DNA from: Alphaproteobacteria bacterium
GTDB lineage: Bacteria > Pseudomonadota > Alphaproteobacteria > RF32 > CAG-239
DNA: 63,435 bases
Reading direction: 5' to 3'
Assembly (NCBI GenBank): GCA_017937705.1
Contig: JAGBDC010000004.1
Span: 1 to 63,435 of the forward strand
Shown here: positions 50,968 to 60,405 of the stretch, piece after piece
Layout: every line of letters starts with the position of its first letter
Position numbering within the stretch: position 1 is the stretch's first letter
The notes under the pieces: generated by a model
The model's database searches: none
What the model was told of the DNA's origin: nothing
Seen by the model: the letters and a program-made list of their open reading frames with translations, nothing else
Translations under genes and position numbers: made by a program

Positions 50968-53610
50968 ATGGACGCAAAGAAAGCCGCCCAAATTATAAAG
51001 TCAGGAAACTTTACTGCGAATGACTTTCAAATATTATATGCTGCATTGAACGGAAAAGACGAGTTTGCAGAAGAATTTAACGAATTGCGCAAAGCAATGT
51101 TAAAGTCTTATGCCGATGGTGAAAGTATTGAGGTTAATCAATCCGGAAAAGTTGATCAACAAGATGTTATGGTTGTTGATCAAAATGCTGATGAGCCATT
51201 AAGTCAGGAAAAACAACTGAAAGATGTTGAACCTTGGAAAATTCAACGTCGCCAAGAAATTATGCAATGGGCAGCAAAAAATAAGAATAGTGAAATTGCC
51301 GATATTAAGGCCAACAAAGATGGTTTGAGTACATCATTCAAAGATGGTACGCAAGTAAATTTTGTTGCTGAAAATCATGTTTCGGTCAAAACTCCTAATG
51401 AACCGAAAGCACAAAATTTTGATATGGTTGTTGCATTAGCCAAAAACAGCAACAAAAGGGTTAAGCTTGGCGAAAATATGTCTCCTGAATTTCGTGTAGC
51501 ATTAATCGAGGCTTGTGCAAAGTCAAATGTTCAAATCAGCAATTTATCGATTGAAGATTTAGATACGTATATGAAATTCTTGCCTAAACAAGAAGAAAAA
51601 CAGGTGTTGAATGTTGTTGAACAAAAGTCTCAAACTCAAACACAACAGCCACAAGCTGGTCAGCAACAAGCTGTTGCTAAAGAAGAGCCAACTCCGGCTG
51701 TGAAGGAAGAAAAAACAACTGTTACTACTCCTAAAGATAATGGAATTGCTCAGGTTGTGGCTGCAGTTGCTGCTCATGCTGAAGCCAAAGAAGCTGCTGA
51801 AGCTGCAAAATCGGCACCTAAAAAAGCAAGTAAAAATAAAGGCAGTGAAAGAATTGCTCAACAAGCTGCTGAAGCTGCAGTAATTGCTCGTGAAATACAA
51901 GCAATGGCAGGAAAACAAGCCGAACAAAAAACGGAACAACCTGCAACCGAGCAACCGACAGCAGAAACACCGGCTGTTTCAAACAATGAGAAAAAACAAG
52001 AAGCAAAGCCAACAAAAACTACAACACAGCATCCTGTTCAGAAAAAAGAAAATAAGGGTGCAAAACAGGATATTGCTTTCATTCCGGTTGCTCGTTCATT
52101 GCAAGAAGAACTTGAAGAGCAACCTGTTGCTGAACAAACTCCTGTGGTTGAAAGTAAAGGAACTAAAGACAAGTCTAAAGAAGAAAAAACTCCGATTGCC
52201 GGTAAGACCTCAGTTTCTGAAAAAGGTCAAAAATCAGTAACAGAAACTCCTGTTGCAGAACAACCGGGTACCCAATCTAAAGGTAGTACAACCGGAAAAG
52301 GACAGCCGGCTCCAAAACCTGCGGATAAAAAACAAGAACCTAAGAAAGAAGGTTTTTGGTCGAAATGGGGACGAAAAATCAAACATGGTGCGATTATTCT
52401 TGGAGTTGCAGTTGCTTCATTCTTCGTTGGGCGTTGCAGTAGTACCCCAACTGAGCAAGGAGCCGGAAACAACGACGGAGAAAAGGCTAAAACGGAGATT
52501 GTAACAAAACCGACAGTTACTCCGATTGTTGCAGATACATTGCAGAATGAAACTCCGGATGATACATTTGAACTCAAGATGGCTCCGACTAAATGGGATG
52601 CCAGCATGGGGATTACTGAAGCTCAATTTAATAATATGTACAATATTATTCATAAACATTCTCCTGATGGTGAACTATGGGGCAGAATGCATCTGAATGC
52701 TCAATTACATGCTGCAGAATTTAGTGCAGACGAAAATAATCCGATGACAGCAGAACAATTTATGTTCAAAGCTCTTCGTATGGCTGCATGGACAAATAAG
52801 CTCAATGGAAAAATTTGTGAAACTCATAATGCTGAATGGGCTCATAATTATAGCGGTGCATTTGGTCATGTTTTAGGTCCGACAATGGCTGTGCTCAAAT
52901 GTGGTGACCATATTGAGACTGAAACTTTGGAAAAAGCAAAAGTTATGTTGAGTGCGGTAGGTACAAACGGAAGTATTAATGTATTTACATTAGACAAGGT
53001 TGTTGCCGGAACATCTAAATTTAATAATCATGACGAACATGGTTGGATTATCGGTACTACAAGAAATGTTATGACCGGAATTGATAATGATTGTGGTAGA
53101 GAGTCTGAAGTTGAATTTAGAAGAGGTGGAGAAGTTACTCCTAAGCCTGTTCCTGAAAAGAAAGTAAAACCACAACCTCGCCAAGTTATAGAACAAGATA
53201 CGATTGTTGTGAAAAAAGATCCTATAACAATTGAAATCCCCGGCGATACAACAGTGGTAAAACAACCGGATGTTGTTATCGAAATTCCTGGTGATACTAT
53301 AGTTAATGTACCAACCAGAGCAGTTCCTGAAAAACCGCAACCGGAAGAAAAACTTCAAGTTAATATTGGTTCAAGAGCAAACTTGAGTGCTCGTCCGGCT
53401 GCAGAAGCTGTTGATCATACTCAAGAAGTTATTAGTAACGGAAGTGAACAGAATATGACAGCGGCACAACGCAGACAAGCTCGCAAAATGGCTAGAGAAA
53501 TGCTGGAAAGTGGCAGAATAGATCAAGATACCTATGATGCAATGCTTGACGAAATTAAAGAACCGACAGCGAGAAGTGCGGCGCCGATAAATTCTAACAC
53601 CGGTAGATAA
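50968..53610 (+). CDS. 880-residue single-pass membrane protein with low-complexity regions, second of a paralogous pair
   Basis: Order of parts: N-terminal helical segment (~1-50); the domain shared with the upstream gene (~90-195; IQRRQEIMQWAAKNKNSEI ... FDMVVALAKNSNKRVKLGEN ... FRVALIEACAKSNVQISN); Gln/Glu/Pro/Ala/Lys low complexity (~205-470); one membrane helix (~472-489, GAIILGVAVASFFVGRC); an unknown ~190-residue domain (~530-720, with MGITEAQFNNMYNIIHKHSP); two and a half 16-residue repeats built on DTxVV...IEIPG (~745-785); and a SHOCT-like tail (~830-865, AAQRRQARKMAREMLESGRI). Basic residues before the helix suggest the N part is cytosolic. Unknown family. AACAGGAGACAAAACT precedes the ATG. 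Confidence 0.82.
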   Translation: MDAKKAAQIIKSGNFTANDFQILYAALNGKDEFAEEFNELRKAMLKSYADGESIEVNQSGKVDQQDVMVVDQNADEPLSQEKQLKDVEPWKIQRRQEIMQWAAKNKNSEIADIKANKDGLSTSFKDGTQVNFVAENHVSVKTPNEPKAQNFDMVVALAKNSNKRVKLGENMSPEFRVALIEACAKSNVQISNLSIEDLDTYMKFLPKQEEKQVLNVVEQKSQTQTQQPQAGQQQAVAKEEPTPAVKEEKTTVTTPKDNGIAQVVAAVAAHAEAKEAAEAAKSAPKKASKNKGSERIAQQAAEAAVIAREIQAMAGKQAEQKTEQPATEQPTAETPAVSNNEKKQEAKPTKTTTQHPVQKKENKGAKQDIAFIPVARSLQEELEEQPVAEQTPVVESKGTKDKSKEEKTPIAGKTSVSEKGQKSVTETPVAEQPGTQSKGSTTGKGQPAPKPADKKQEPKKEGFWSKWGRKIKHGAIILGVAVASFFVGRCSSTPTEQGAGNNDGEKAKTEIVTKPTVTPIVADTLQNETPDDTFELKMAPTKWDASMGITEAQFNNMYNIIHKHSPDGELWGRMHLNAQLHAAEFSADENNPMTAEQFMFKALRMAAWTNKLNGKICETHNAEWAHNYSGAFGHVLGPTMAVLKCGDHIETETLEKAKVMLSAVGTNGSINVFTLDKVVAGTSKFNNHDEHGWIIGTTRNVMTGIDNDCGRESEVEFRRGGEVTPKPVPEKKVKPQPRQVIEQDTIVVKKDPITIEIPGDTTVVKQPDVVIEIPGDTIVNVPTRAVPEKPQPEEKLQVNIGSRANLSARPAAEAVDHTQEVISNGSEQNMTAAQRRQARKMAREMLESGRIDQDTYDAMLDEIKEPTARSAAPINSNTGR

Positions 53611-53621
53611 AAACCACAAAA

Positions 53622-53687
53622 CAAACCCCACACAAAAGTGTGGGGTTTGCTGTATGCCGCCCTCAGCAAGGCTAGAGGGGGTTTTTG
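53622..53687 (+). terminator. Double hairpin terminator after the 880-residue protein gene
   Basis: CAAACCCCACAC pairs with GTGTGGGGTTTG around AAAA. A second stem, CCCTC with GAGGG, is followed by GTTTTTG. Confidence 0.8.
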
Positions 53688-53694
53688 TAAAACA

Positions 53695-54780
53695 TTAACC
53701 GATATAATTTCTTATAAAACGTGGGTTTTTGCCGATTCTCGATAATATTTCATATCCGATTGTTCCCGCATCACGTCCTATATCATCAAGAGTATAAAAG
53801 TCGTTTATTATTTCAGCCATATCCCCGATTTGTAAATTTTCTACATCGGTAACATCACATATAATATTATCCATGGAAATTCTGCCTAAGATACGAGCTT
53901 CCTGAATTTTGTTATTTACATTGAAAAACACTTTTCCCTTGTTGGATAAAGAACGAGGAATCCCGTCTCCGTAACCGATGGATACAATTGCAATTTTTCT
54001 GTCGGTTGCAGCTCTATATGTAACGGAATATCCTACAAAATCTCCTTTTTTTAATTTTGCTATATCAAGTACCGGAGCAACAATTTTTATACATGGCAAC
54101 ATTTGGTTAGTTCTGTACGGAGCGGTATTAATTCCATACATGGCTGCACCAAGTCTTACCATATCCTTTTGAAAACTTTCTCCTAAAAATGTTCCGTCAG
54201 AAGCAGATAAAGTTGCTTTCTGTTTTGGAAAAAAACGCTCTTTTAGCTCATTAAAACGCAGAAGTTGATGTTCATTCATAAAGTGTTCTTTTTCATCTCC
54301 GCAAGCTAAATGTGATAGCACTACCGAAAATTCTTTTTTGTCATCTTCAGACAGTTGTTCTAACTCTTCTTCTCTAAAACCCAGACGATTAAGTCCGGTT
54401 TCAATTTGTATTAAAGGTTTGATACCTTTTATTTTATTGTTTTTCCAAAACTCAAACTGTTGAGGGTTAGCAATTACCGGAGTTAATTTTGCTTTTTTAA
54501 ACGATTCCAAACTATCTTCACCGATTCCTTGTAAAACAAAAATATCCGAATTACCGACAAAAGGTCTTATTTTTTCTCCCTCAATACCATGTGCAACAAA
54601 AAAATTATGGCAGCCGATACTATAAAGTTTATCAGCAACTTTTTCTGCGCCTATTCCGTAAGCATCGTCTTTAACTACTGCAGCTGCGATTGCTTTTGGG
54701 GAAATGGAGTGTAACAGCTTATAGTTCTTAACTATGTTATCAAGATTTATTTCCAAAATCGGTCTTGTCAAAATACTCAT
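53695..54780 (-). CDS. alr: Alanine racemase
   Basis: The 361-residue PLP enzyme makes D-alanine for peptidoglycan. K37 in AVVKDDAYGIGA binds PLP. LSHLACGDE, LSASDGTFLG, VRLGAAMYGINTAP and VSIGYGDGIPRSLSNKG are conserved blocks, with the second catalytic Tyr in VGYSVTYRAATD. Length is typical. It is divergent from tatD, with 46 bases between the start codons. Confidence 0.94.
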   Translation of the reverse strand: MSILTRPILEINLDNIVKNYKLLHSISPKAIAAAVVKDDAYGIGAEKVADKLYSIGCHNFFVAHGIEGEKIRPFVGNSDIFVLQGIGEDSLESFKKAKLTPVIANPQQFEFWKNNKIKGIKPLIQIETGLNRLGFREEELEQLSEDDKKEFSVVLSHLACGDEKEHFMNEHQLLRFNELKERFFPKQKATLSASDGTFLGESFQKDMVRLGAAMYGINTAPYRTNQMLPCIKIVAPVLDIAKLKKGDFVGYSVTYRAATDRKIAIVSIGYGDGIPRSLSNKGKVFFNVNNKIQEARILGRISMDNIICDVTDVENLQIGDMAEIINDFYTLDDIGRDAGTIGYEILSRIGKNPRFIRNYIG

Positions 54781-54826
54781 AACTTCTTATTATCCTTTAT
54801 ATAAAATTTATTTGAAAGCAAATTGC

Positions 54827-55570
54827 ATGGATTTTATCGATATACACATTCACTTGCAAGACTATAAATCGAACTTTGCCACAGATATAGTAAAAAAAGC
54901 GCAAACATTAAACTATAAAAAAATGCTTTGTGCAGGAATTTCGGAAAAAGATTGGGATATAGTTGCAAAATGGGCAGATTTATTTCCTGACTTGATAGTT
55001 CCTGCTTTTGGAGTTCATCCTTGGCAAGCAACTAAGGTAGGTGATAATTGGGATAATTTATTGTGCTCATATCTGGAAAAATATCCGCAAGCCCTAATCG
55101 GAGAAACAGGAATAGACGGTTTAAAAGAAAATCCTCAACAACAAAAACAACTATTTATTCATCATATTGACATAGCAAAAAAATATAATCGTCCTTTGAT
55201 AATTCATGCTGTAAAAGCAATTTCGTTTTTTGATAGTTTGTGGAATGAACTTCCTGAAAAATTTATGTTTCACTCTTTTAATGGAAAAGCCGAACATCTA
55301 AAACCCATTTTATCTAAAAACGGATATATTTCTTTTAGTGCTTCAATCTTGAAAAATAAAGATTTTGAAAAAATAGTACAAATTGTACCCGTTCAAAAGA
55401 TTTTGTTGGAAAGCGACGGACCATATCAACCCTTTGAAAAAGGAACAATATCAACTCCGTTTTTTATTCCCGAATTACTAAAATATATTGCCAAAGCTCG
55501 AAAATGCGATTATGAAGAATTGGCTTGTCAAATATATCAAAATTCTTTGGAGTTTATTAATGTCGGATAA
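54827..55570 (+). CDS. tatD: TatD-family metal-dependent hydrolase
   Basis: The 247-residue protein has the TatD metal ligands: DIHIHLQD at the start, GETGIDGL (Glu), PLIIHAVKA and MFHSFNGK (His), and LLESDGPYQP (Asp). TatD enzymes are 3' exonucleases or D-aminoacyl-tRNA-type deacylases. FGVHPWQA is a family mark. I use ATG 54827; the upstream open frame overlaps alr. The next gene starts 11 bases before its stop. Confidence 0.9.
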   Translation: MDFIDIHIHLQDYKSNFATDIVKKAQTLNYKKMLCAGISEKDWDIVAKWADLFPDLIVPAFGVHPWQATKVGDNWDNLLCSYLEKYPQALIGETGIDGLKENPQQQKQLFIHHIDIAKKYNRPLIIHAVKAISFFDSLWNELPEKFMFHSFNGKAEHLKPILSKNGYISFSASILKNKDFEKIVQIVPVQKILLESDGPYQPFEKGTISTPFFIPELLKYIAKARKCDYEELACQIYQNSLEFINVG

Positions 55571-56312
55571 TCGTTTCATGCGCACAAAAGCCCTTTTAGG
55601 TGATGAGAATTTTTCATATTTGAAAAATTCATCAGTTATGATTGTGGGGTTGGGAGCTGTCGGAGGATATACATTAGAAGCTTTAGCCAGAGCCGGAGTA
55701 GGCAAACTCATTTTGGTTGATTTTGACAAAGTAGAAGAAACAAATATAAATCGCCAAATTTTAGCTTTAGAATCCACAATCGGACAATCAAAAGCAACAG
55801 TTGCAGCTCAAAGAGTAAAAGATATAAATCCTTCTTGTGAAATTGTTATAAAAGAAATTTTTGTAAATAATGAAACTTTGCCCTCTCTTTTGGAAGAAAA
55901 AGCAGATTTTGTTATTGATGCTATCGATTCTCTAAATCCTAAATGCGGATTGATGGAGATGTTGGTCAATAATCAGATACCTTTTATCTCTTCGATGGGG
56001 GCTGCCTTAAAAACAGATGCTTCACGCATAAAATTGCAACCCTTACACAAAACATCAAATTGTCATCTTGCTCGTTTTATTCGTAAAAGGCTGAAAAGAA
56101 GAGGTGTAGATATAAGCAAAATAATGTGCGTATCTTCGGACGAACAAATAAATATCCCGGATACGGCTCTTTTCATAGATGATACGGAACTTCCTGCCGA
56201 AAATACAAGAGTTCGACATACAATGGGTTCACTTCCGACAATTACGGCAATTTTCGGTTTAACTATTGCAAATGCGACAATACTTTATCTGTCTAAATTA
56301 AAAAAATTTTAA
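55560..56312 (+). CDS. tcdA: tRNA threonylcarbamoyladenosine dehydratase (TcdA/ThiF family)
   Basis: The 250-residue E1-like enzyme has the ATP-binding loop VMIVGLGAVGGYTLEALARAG, the DFDKVEETNINRQ motif, the LNPKCGLM block and the C-terminal HTMGSLPTITAIFG. It makes cyclic t6A at tRNA position 37. Other ThiF-like functions are less likely given the length and RFMRTKALLGDE start. It starts at ATG 55560 inside the end of tatD, so the two are coupled. Confidence 0.87.
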   Translation: MSDNRFMRTKALLGDENFSYLKNSSVMIVGLGAVGGYTLEALARAGVGKLILVDFDKVEETNINRQILALESTIGQSKATVAAQRVKDINPSCEIVIKEIFVNNETLPSLLEEKADFVIDAIDSLNPKCGLMEMLVNNQIPFISSMGAALKTDASRIKLQPLHKTSNCHLARFIRKRLKRRGVDISKIMCVSSDEQINIPDTALFIDDTELPAENTRVRHTMGSLPTITAIFGLTIANATILYLSKLKKF

Positions 56313-56354
56313 TATTGATATTATAGTATTGTATCGAAGGGAAGGACTGTCGCT

Positions 56355-57221
56355 ATGAAAATGATTAAACCTGTTGTTAATATATCTAAAATTATGAATG
56401 CTCATGACGTAATTGTATGTGGGCTGAATGGAGTTATATATGACGGCAACAGCTTTAATTCAGATGCTATTGATGCTCTTATTCGTCTTCGCAAAAACGG
56501 TAAACAAGTTATTTTGCTAAGCAATACTTCTATGCGAATTTCCGAACTGGTTAATAAACTTTATGCTTCTCATATTTCTCCGTTGGTATTTAATAATATT
56601 ATAACAATGGGCGAAATTTTACACTACAAATTAAGTTCTTCTAACAGCCAATATGTTGCTTTAGGAAAGCAATATTATAATTTAGGTGATGAACAAGACC
56701 AAGGTGTTTTCGAAGGATTAGGTTATCAATGCGTTGAAAATTATGCTCGTGCGGAATTTTTATATGTAGGACAAACATCTAAAACCAGAGCTTTAACTCA
56801 AGATGTTGTCGAAGTTTTAAGCCATTCTGCAAGTTTAGGTATTCCTATGCTTTGTGTCGGAAATGATATTTCTGCATTTGTTAATGGTGAAATCGGTAAT
56901 GCAGCCGGTGCATTTGCAGAGCAATATGCGGTATTAGGCGGTAAAATAATTACTATCGGAAAGCCTGATAAGACAATCATTGAATATGCAATAGAGCCAT
57001 ACAAAAAATTAGAGCGTAATAAAATATTACTGATAGGTGATAGTGTTCAAACCGATATAAAGGCTGCAAATATTGCAGGAATATCCAGTGTTTTGATAAC
57101 CAAAGGAATTCACGTTAATTATCTCGGTGAAGGATATATTCCTGATGTTACAAAAACCAGAGAATTATCATCGGCAACAGGTGCATATCCGGATTATATA
57201 ATATCTAATTTGCGCTGGTAA
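56355..57221 (+). CDS. TIGR01459-type HAD-IIA protein lacking the nucleophile Asp
   Basis: The 288-residue protein is HAD-like throughout, close to the class IIA family found in alphaproteobacteria. Motif II is ILLSNTS, and motif III-IV is IGKPDKTIIEYA plus LLIGDSVQTDIKAA. Motif I should be DxDGVxxDG but reads CGLNGVIYDG, so G23 replaces the nucleophile and N25 the acid. Phosphatase activity is not expected; a binding or regulatory role is likelier. GGAAGGA precedes the ATG. It overlaps the convergent ABC-F gene by 17 bases. Confidence 0.85.
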   Translation: MKMIKPVVNISKIMNAHDVIVCGLNGVIYDGNSFNSDAIDALIRLRKNGKQVILLSNTSMRISELVNKLYASHISPLVFNNIITMGEILHYKLSSSNSQYVALGKQYYNLGDEQDQGVFEGLGYQCVENYARAEFLYVGQTSKTRALTQDVVEVLSHSASLGIPMLCVGNDISAFVNGEIGNAAGAFAEQYAVLGGKIITIGKPDKTIIEYAIEPYKKLERNKILLIGDSVQTDIKAANIAGISSVLITKGIHVNYLGEGYIPDVTKTRELSSATGAYPDYIISNLRW

Positions 57222-59022
57222 TTTCTTCGGCCAAAATTGATATTTCTAACCACTGATTTTCTGCTTCGGATTTTTGATTTTCGAGTTCTTTCAATTCATC
57301 GCTCAATGCAAAGAATTTTTCTCGATTGTTCTGGTATAAATCAGCATCGGCAAGTTCGTTGGTAATATTTGCAATCTTGTTTTCAATTTCTTCAATTTGT
57401 GCCGGCAAAACCTGTAAAAGTCTTTGTTGATTATAAGACAATTTTTTCATACTTATAATTTTAGGTTTTTCCTGTTTTTCTTGTGGTTTGTTTTTTTCGA
57501 TTTTTTTCTCTTTTTCTGCTTGCGGAGATAGCTTTGCCAATACATCGCTATAGCTTCCTACATGTTCATCAATGGTTCCGTCACCTTTCATATAAATTAT
57601 GGAAGTAACCAATTTATCTAAAAAGTCTCTATCGTGGCTGACAATAATCATTGTTCCGTCATAATCGCTCAACATTTCTTGTAAAAGGTCAAGCGTATCC
57701 ATATCCAAATCGTTTGTCGGCTCATCTAAAAGTAAGAAATTAGATGGTTGAGCCAATACTTTTGCTAACATTAAACGATTTTTTTCTCCTCCGGACAGAG
57801 CTGCGACAGGTGATTTCGCTTGTTCCGGCGTAAATAAAAAATCTTTTAGATAGGCAACGACATGTCGATATGAACCTCTTACCCAAATGTGATCGCCCTC
57901 ATCACAGAGTGTTTGCCATAGAGTTTTTTGCGGATTTAAGGTAAAACGATTTTGGTCAAAATAGGCTTCTTGAAGATTTTTTCCGATACGAGTGAAACCT
58001 GAGTCCGGTTCAAGTTTTTTGGTAAGTAACTTAATCAATGTTGTTTTTCCGGCACCATTAGGACCGACAATACCAATTCTGTTACCGCGAATAATTTTGG
58101 TGGAAAAATCTTTAACAATTGCTCTGTCACCGAAACTTTTACATATATGTTTAGCTTCAATTACTAATTTTGATTTCCAAGCCGTATTTTCAATATCCAT
58201 ATTAACCGAGCCGATTTGTTTAATCTGTTCTCTGCGTTCTTGTCTTAGTTGTAATAGACGGCGTAATCTTCCCTGATTTCTTCTTCGGCGGGCGGTAACT
58301 CCTTTATGTAACCACTCTGTTTCCTCAGCGAGTTTTTTGTTCAGATTTTTTTGAGCAATAATTTCTTGTTCAATAATTTGATCTTGCCATTCTTCAAAAA
58401 ATTGAAATCCTTTATTGTTTCGATGCATAATTCCTCGATCGAGCCAAAAGGTAGTACGAGAAATATTACATAAAAAACGTCGGTCATGGCTTATGACAAT
58501 AACTGCGCCGGAATAAGAAGCGATAAGTTTTTCCAAAAACTCGATAGTCGGCATATCTAAATGGTTGGTAGGCTCATCTAACAACAAAATATCCGGCTCA
58601 CCAATAAGAGCTTTTGCTAAAGTAGCTTTTCTTCTTTCCCCTCCCGAAGAAAATTCCGGATTTTGATCTGCAGCTATTGATAATTGGTCAATTAATATTT
58701 GAGCTTTATAATCTTGAGAAGCATCATCCTTTGATAATCCGGAAAGAACAACCTCACGCAATGTTTTATATGCGCTCAAATCGGCATCTTGAGGCATATA
58801 CCCGATAGATGTTCCCGGTTGAATAAAAATTTCTCCGTCATCGGTTTCTTGAATGCCGGCAATGATTTTAAGCAGTGTTGATTTTCCTGAACCGTTACGT
58901 CCGACTAAAGAAATTTTATCTCCACGATTTATATATAGTTCAACGTTATGAAACAGTTGATTGGTTCCGAAACGTAATTTTATATCTTTTAATGTATATA
59001 TAGGAGGTTCAAATACCGCCAT
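57205..59022 (-). CDS. ABC-F ATPase (Uup-like)
   Basis: The 605-residue soluble protein has two ABC domains. The first: GRNGSGKST, SSGGERRKATLAKAL, ILLLDEPTNHLD. The second: GPNGAGKTT, LSGGEKNRLMLAKVL, FLLLDEPTNDLD. The linker between them is basic (TARRRRNQGRLRRLLQLRQE), and a C-terminal coiled coil starts at ~515. This is the Uup branch of the ABC-F factors, which act on ribosomes or branched DNA. CGAGGATAAA precedes the ATG. Confidence 0.92.
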   Translation of the reverse strand: MAVFEPPIYTLKDIKLRFGTNQLFHNVELYINRGDKISLVGRNGSGKSTLLKIIAGIQETDDGEIFIQPGTSIGYMPQDADLSAYKTLREVVLSGLSKDDASQDYKAQILIDQLSIAADQNPEFSSGGERRKATLAKALIGEPDILLLDEPTNHLDMPTIEFLEKLIASYSGAVIVISHDRRFLCNISRTTFWLDRGIMHRNNKGFQFFEEWQDQIIEQEIIAQKNLNKKLAEETEWLHKGVTARRRRNQGRLRRLLQLRQERREQIKQIGSVNMDIENTAWKSKLVIEAKHICKSFGDRAIVKDFSTKIIRGNRIGIVGPNGAGKTTLIKLLTKKLEPDSGFTRIGKNLQEAYFDQNRFTLNPQKTLWQTLCDEGDHIWVRGSYRHVVAYLKDFLFTPEQAKSPVAALSGGEKNRLMLAKVLAQPSNFLLLDEPTNDLDMDTLDLLQEMLSDYDGTMIIVSHDRDFLDKLVTSIIYMKGDGTIDEHVGSYSDVLAKLSPQAEKEKKIEKNKPQEKQEKPKIISMKKLSYNQQRLLQVLPAQIEEIENKIANITNELADADLYQNNREKFFALSDELKELENQKSEAENQWLEISILAEEITSAN

Positions 59023-59168
59023 TTTATCCTCGTAATTATTTAATTTTTCGGCATTATAACGACTATTTTATAAAAATAAATAGAAAATACACCAAAATAA
59101 AAAACTATTTGAACAACAACAAAATTTGTATATTATAAATAAAGATACAAATTTTATGGGATACACCG

Positions 59169-60383
59169 ATGATTAAATATATTTTTATTATGCTTTTATC
59201 TTTTATGTTTACTTTTCCTGCAACTGCTGATGATGGAGAACCGTCGCTCATCGATTTATTTGGTGAAGAAGAAAAAAAAGAACAGGTTGAAAAAGAACGA
59301 GAAGCTCCTGATTTGTTCAGTAAAGCAGCAAAAGCAGAAGAAACCCAAAAAACAGAAAGCGAAGAAGTCAAAGAAGAAGTAGATGAGAAAGGGATGTTTT
59401 CTTTCCTGAATTTTTCGTTTCTTCGTGATAAAGAAAAAGCTAAAGAGTTTACCCGTAAAGATAATGAGCCGAAAGAAAGCTACGAAGAACGTATGACGCG
59501 TTTGGCCGAGGAAGGAGATACCGATGCTTGTTTAACTCTCGGATATATGTATCTGTATGGCGAGGGGGGGATGCAATCAGATAGTGAAAAGGCCTTCAAA
59601 TACTATTCTATGGCTGCCGATAAAGGTGATAAAATCGCTATGAATAATTTAGGAAGTCTTTATTATAGCGGTATCGGAACCCAAAAAGATGTTCGTCAGG
59701 CCGTAAAGCTTTTTGATGAAGCTGCAAAATTAGGAAATAACGAAGCTGCCGTAAATTTAGCGTTTATATATCTTACATCGGGAGCAACCGATAATCCTAC
59801 AGTTAAAAGTACGGTAGTGAAATTGTTTAATCAAGCTGCTAACGGGGATAATATAACCGCTCAATATATGATGGGAATGATTTATTACAATGGGTTCGGT
59901 ATAACTAAAAATGATGATAAGGCATTTCAGATGTTAAGAAAGGCAGCAACTCAATATGACGAGGCGCAATATCAATTAGCTTTGCGCTATATGAATGCGG
60001 AAGGAACACCACGTAACTATGGTAATGCGGTAGCTAATTTGATTAAGGCCGCAAAACAAGGTCATATCCCGTCAATGTTATGGCTAGGAGATATTTTAGC
60101 GGCCGGAACAAGCTTCCCGAAAAATGAATATGAAGCTTATGTCTGGTACAATATAGCTTCGGTTTACGATGCTAAAAATGCTTCGGAAAAACGAGATATG
60201 CTGGAAGGAAAGTTAAAAATAGAAGAAGTTTTGCAAGCTCAATCAACGGCAGAGAAATTTAAGACACAACCGACAGCAATAACCGATTATGTTCATAAAA
60301 CATTCGGGGTTAACTTGGCAGAATATGTAACCGAAAAAGCCCCCGCAACCACCAATAAGAGAGATAAAAAACAAACCCGCTAG
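59169..60383 (+). CDS. Secreted Sel1-repeat protein
   Basis: The 404-residue protein has a signal peptide (MLLSFMFTFPATADDGE). A Glu/Lys-rich segment (~30-105) and about six Sel1-like repeats (~110-345) follow, each like ACLTLGYMYLYGEGGMQSDS or AMNNLGSLYYSGIGTQKDV. Sel1 repeats form helical scaffolds for protein contacts, often in the envelope or host interaction. The function is otherwise unknown. GGGATACACCG precedes the ATG. Confidence 0.9.
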   Translation: MIKYIFIMLLSFMFTFPATADDGEPSLIDLFGEEEKKEQVEKEREAPDLFSKAAKAEETQKTESEEVKEEVDEKGMFSFLNFSFLRDKEKAKEFTRKDNEPKESYEERMTRLAEEGDTDACLTLGYMYLYGEGGMQSDSEKAFKYYSMAADKGDKIAMNNLGSLYYSGIGTQKDVRQAVKLFDEAAKLGNNEAAVNLAFIYLTSGATDNPTVKSTVVKLFNQAANGDNITAQYMMGMIYYNGFGITKNDDKAFQMLRKAATQYDEAQYQLALRYMNAEGTPRNYGNAVANLIKAAKQGHIPSMLWLGDILAAGTSFPKNEYEAYVWYNIASVYDAKNASEKRDMLEGKLKIEEVLQAQSTAEKFKTQPTAITDYVHKTFGVNLAEYVTEKAPATTNKRDKKQTR

Positions 60384-60395
60384 ATTTAGCGGGTT
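60374..60395. terminator. Hairpin between the Sel1 and LuxR-type genes
   Basis: AACCCGCTA pairs with TAGCGGGTT around GATT. The stop codon of the Sel1 gene lies within it. Convergent genes share it. Confidence 0.75.
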
Positions 60396-60405
60396 ATTTG
60401 TTAAA

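Noticed and set aside
51559-52607. Several overlapping frames on both strands
   Set aside because: All are shadows of the low-complexity part of the 880-residue gene.
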